A stretch of DNA of 14,223 bases. Origin: Lawsonibacter hominis (lineage in GTDB: Bacteria; Bacillota; Clostridia; Oscillospirales; Oscillospiraceae). The notes beneath the pieces are model-generated. The model searched no databases. It was not told where the DNA came from and worked only from the letters and a program-made list of their open reading frames with translations. The stretch covers positions 1 through 14,223 of the forward strand of contig NZ_JACOPP010000046.1 in the NCBI RefSeq assembly GCF_014287895.1, written 5' to 3'. Below are positions 13,430-14,223 of this stretch, in pieces. Made by a program: the position numbers and the translations under genes. How positions within the stretch are numbered: the first letter of the stretch is position 1; the number at the start of each line of letters is the position of its first letter.

Positions 13430-13531
13430 CTACCTTTCCAAATTAAGCCCATCCACCCAACAGATGGACGGTGCAAAAGTCGATGAAAACTGCCCACCGG
13501 CCACGGAACATAGCCCGCAAACCTCTGAGTT
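13430..13531 (-). pseudogene. In-frame coding remnant after the stop of the 13532-14146 gene
   Basis: Directly after the TGA of the upstream gene the same frame stays open for 33 codons and ends CWVDGLNLER then TAG. The C-terminus of the gene at the right edge ends YELDGLDLER then TAG, and the bases around both ends are alike (GGAAAGATAGG against GGAAAGGTAGG). This suggests that the gene once ended here, or that a duplicated end was left behind. The stretch also carries the ribosome site of the DUF4406 gene. I see no promoter in it. Confidence 0.4.
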
Positions 13532-14146
13532 TCAAATTTCCAGATCTTCCTCGTCCTCTAAATCACAGGCGCTTTCCACATCGGAACCGTAATCTGTGAA
13601 CGGCAAAATGTGTTCTGTTCCGTTCTCAACATTTTCCTCAGATTCATACAGCCCCATATCGGCAAATTCATTGTCGGAAACAAGAGTGCCGTCAACGGTA
13701 CGGAACATCAGCGGCATATAGTTACTGTCCTCGTAATACAGAAACTCATTGGTCGCATACGCCAGTTTTGCAATATCGCCGCCGTGAAAAATGAAGTACG
13801 GAATAGTTCGTTTCCCGCTGATAGCCGGATATTTTTTGAGTTCATCGAAAAACTCTTGAAGCTCTGGACAAACATAATGAACGGTCAGTTTGCCGGTTTC
13901 ATTGCGGGAAATGCGTCCGATCACATCTTTCAACGCATGATCGGCAGTCAGTTGATAGCCAGCCCAGGCTACGGCTGTAATTTGGAACGGCGAAACAGCG
14001 CCGTCCGTTTCCTTATAAACCTGCGTGTTATCAAAGTCGTACCGGAGCCATTGACACTCCATATCATCATCCGCCTCTTGGCGCGGCGCAATGTCTGCTT
14101 CGATGATGAAGTGACTTCCTTCCAGGTCGAAATCCAGGATTTTCAT
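13532..14146 (-). CDS. Uncharacterised protein, paralogue of the 11677-12342 gene
   Basis: A 204-residue soluble protein, close copy of the product of 11677-12342 (about 69% identical by hand count, no gaps over 200 positions), with the same MKILDFDLEG start and conserved QLTADHAL, RNETGKLTV, CPELQEF and MFRT segments. It ends in an acidic run (DLEDEEDLEI) and lacks the longer tail of its partner; the frame continues after its TGA into a remnant (13430-13531), so it may have lost its original end. ATG at 14146 has AGGAG 6 bases upstream, and it starts 9 bases after the stop of the edge gene. Both copies also share their leader (GGnAAAGnTAGG before ATG). Function unknown. Confidence 0.82.
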   Translation of the reverse strand: MKILDFDLEGSHFIIEADIAPRQEADDDMECQWLRYDFDNTQVYKETDGAVSPFQITAVAWAGYQLTADHALKDVIGRISRNETGKLTVHYVCPELQEFFDELKKYPAISGKRTIPYFIFHGGDIAKLAYATNEFLYYEDSNYMPLMFRTVDGTLVSDNEFADMGLYESEENVENGTEHILPFTDYGSDVESACDLEDEEDLEI

Positions 14147-14155
14147 TGTAAACTC

Positions 14156-14223
14156 CTATCTTTCCAAGTCCAGCCCGTCCAGCTCATAGTCTGAAACAGG
14201 CGGTTCAAAGGCCGTATCATAGG
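14156..14223 (-). CDS. C-terminal end of an acidic protein entering from the right edge
   Basis: Only the last 21 complete codons are visible, ending in ELDGLDLER then TAG. The reading frame is open to the window edge, its acidic composition matches the C-termini of the neighbouring proteins, and its stop lies 9 bases before the next start, as is usual in this string. The same C-terminal motif recurs in the remnant at 13430-13531. The product cannot be named from this piece. Confidence 0.6.
   Translation of the reverse strand, partial: YDTAFEPPVSDYELDGLDLER

Noticed and set aside
13279..13497. Minus-strand 72-codon frame across the DUF4406 start
   Set aside because: Overlaps the DUF4406 gene in another frame and has no strong ribosome site; the remnant in the gene's upstream gap is better explained by the frame ending at 13430.
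13422..13531. Possible promoter in the longest intergenic gap
   Set aside because: No -35/-10 pair with proper spacing was seen on the minus strand; the gap is mostly an open coding remnant.

Overview
The window is one uninterrupted minus-strand gene string (transcribed from base 14223 towards base 1). It looks like the transfer region of an integrative conjugative element from a Gram-positive Clostridia host, probably a gut member of the Oscillospiraceae/Ruminococcaceae type. This is inferred from gene content (VirD4-like coupling protein, TrbL/VirB6-like and PrgI-like proteins, SpoVG, DUF3848/DUF3849/DUF4406 families), from the very regular AGGAGG-type ribosome binding sites, and from moderate GC. 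I cannot name a species. No integrase, relaxase, rRNA, tRNA, CRISPR array or insertion sequence is visible, and no VirB4-type ATPase is present. No intergenic gap reaches 300 bases; the longest is 110 bases (13422-13531), and most genes overlap or lie within about 20 bases of each other.

Right part (14223 to about 11677): accessory genes of unknown function. There are two paralogous ~205-220 residue acidic proteins (13532-14146 and 11677-12342), with a two-part protein carrying an N-terminal DUF4406 domain between them. The 3' end of another gene lies at the edge. Its C-terminal motif recurs as an in-frame remnant after the stop of the 13532-14146 gene, so the area has been shaped by local duplication.

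Middle (11680 to 7130): a type IV secretion core. It contains a coupling protein split into a membrane gene (11231-11680) and an ATPase gene (9653-11218), a signal-peptide-bearing VirB2/TrbC-like small membrane protein, a DUF6133-like small protein, SpoVG, a TrbL/VirB6-like channel protein, a small two-helix protein and a PrgI-like protein. GC-rich hairpins sit on both sides of spoVG; the first has a U-run and looks like a terminator or attenuator placed just after the DUF6133-like gene.

Centre-left (7130 to 4356): DUF3849 protein, a C5-cytosine DNA methyltransferase with a repeated target-recognition region, a 30-residue single-helix ORF not normally called, and a DUF3848 protein.

Left (4359 to 1): an almost complete Tad/Flp-type (type IVc) pilus assembly set: A24 prepilin peptidase (TadV/CpaA), SAF-domain protein (CpaB/RcpC), MinD-like ATPase (CpaE/TadZ), CpaF/TadA ATPase and the start of a TadB-like membrane platform protein that continues beyond base 1.

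The main point of interest is that a Tad pilus machine and a conjugative T4SS are encoded in one tightly packed string. The DUF6133-like protein in the T4SS part has a segment that lines up with a Flp prepilin processing site (G39, then Asp at +5, then a hydrophobic helix; 48 residues after cleavage), making it a candidate substrate for the A24 peptidase encoded in the same string. That link is inference and is flagged as such.
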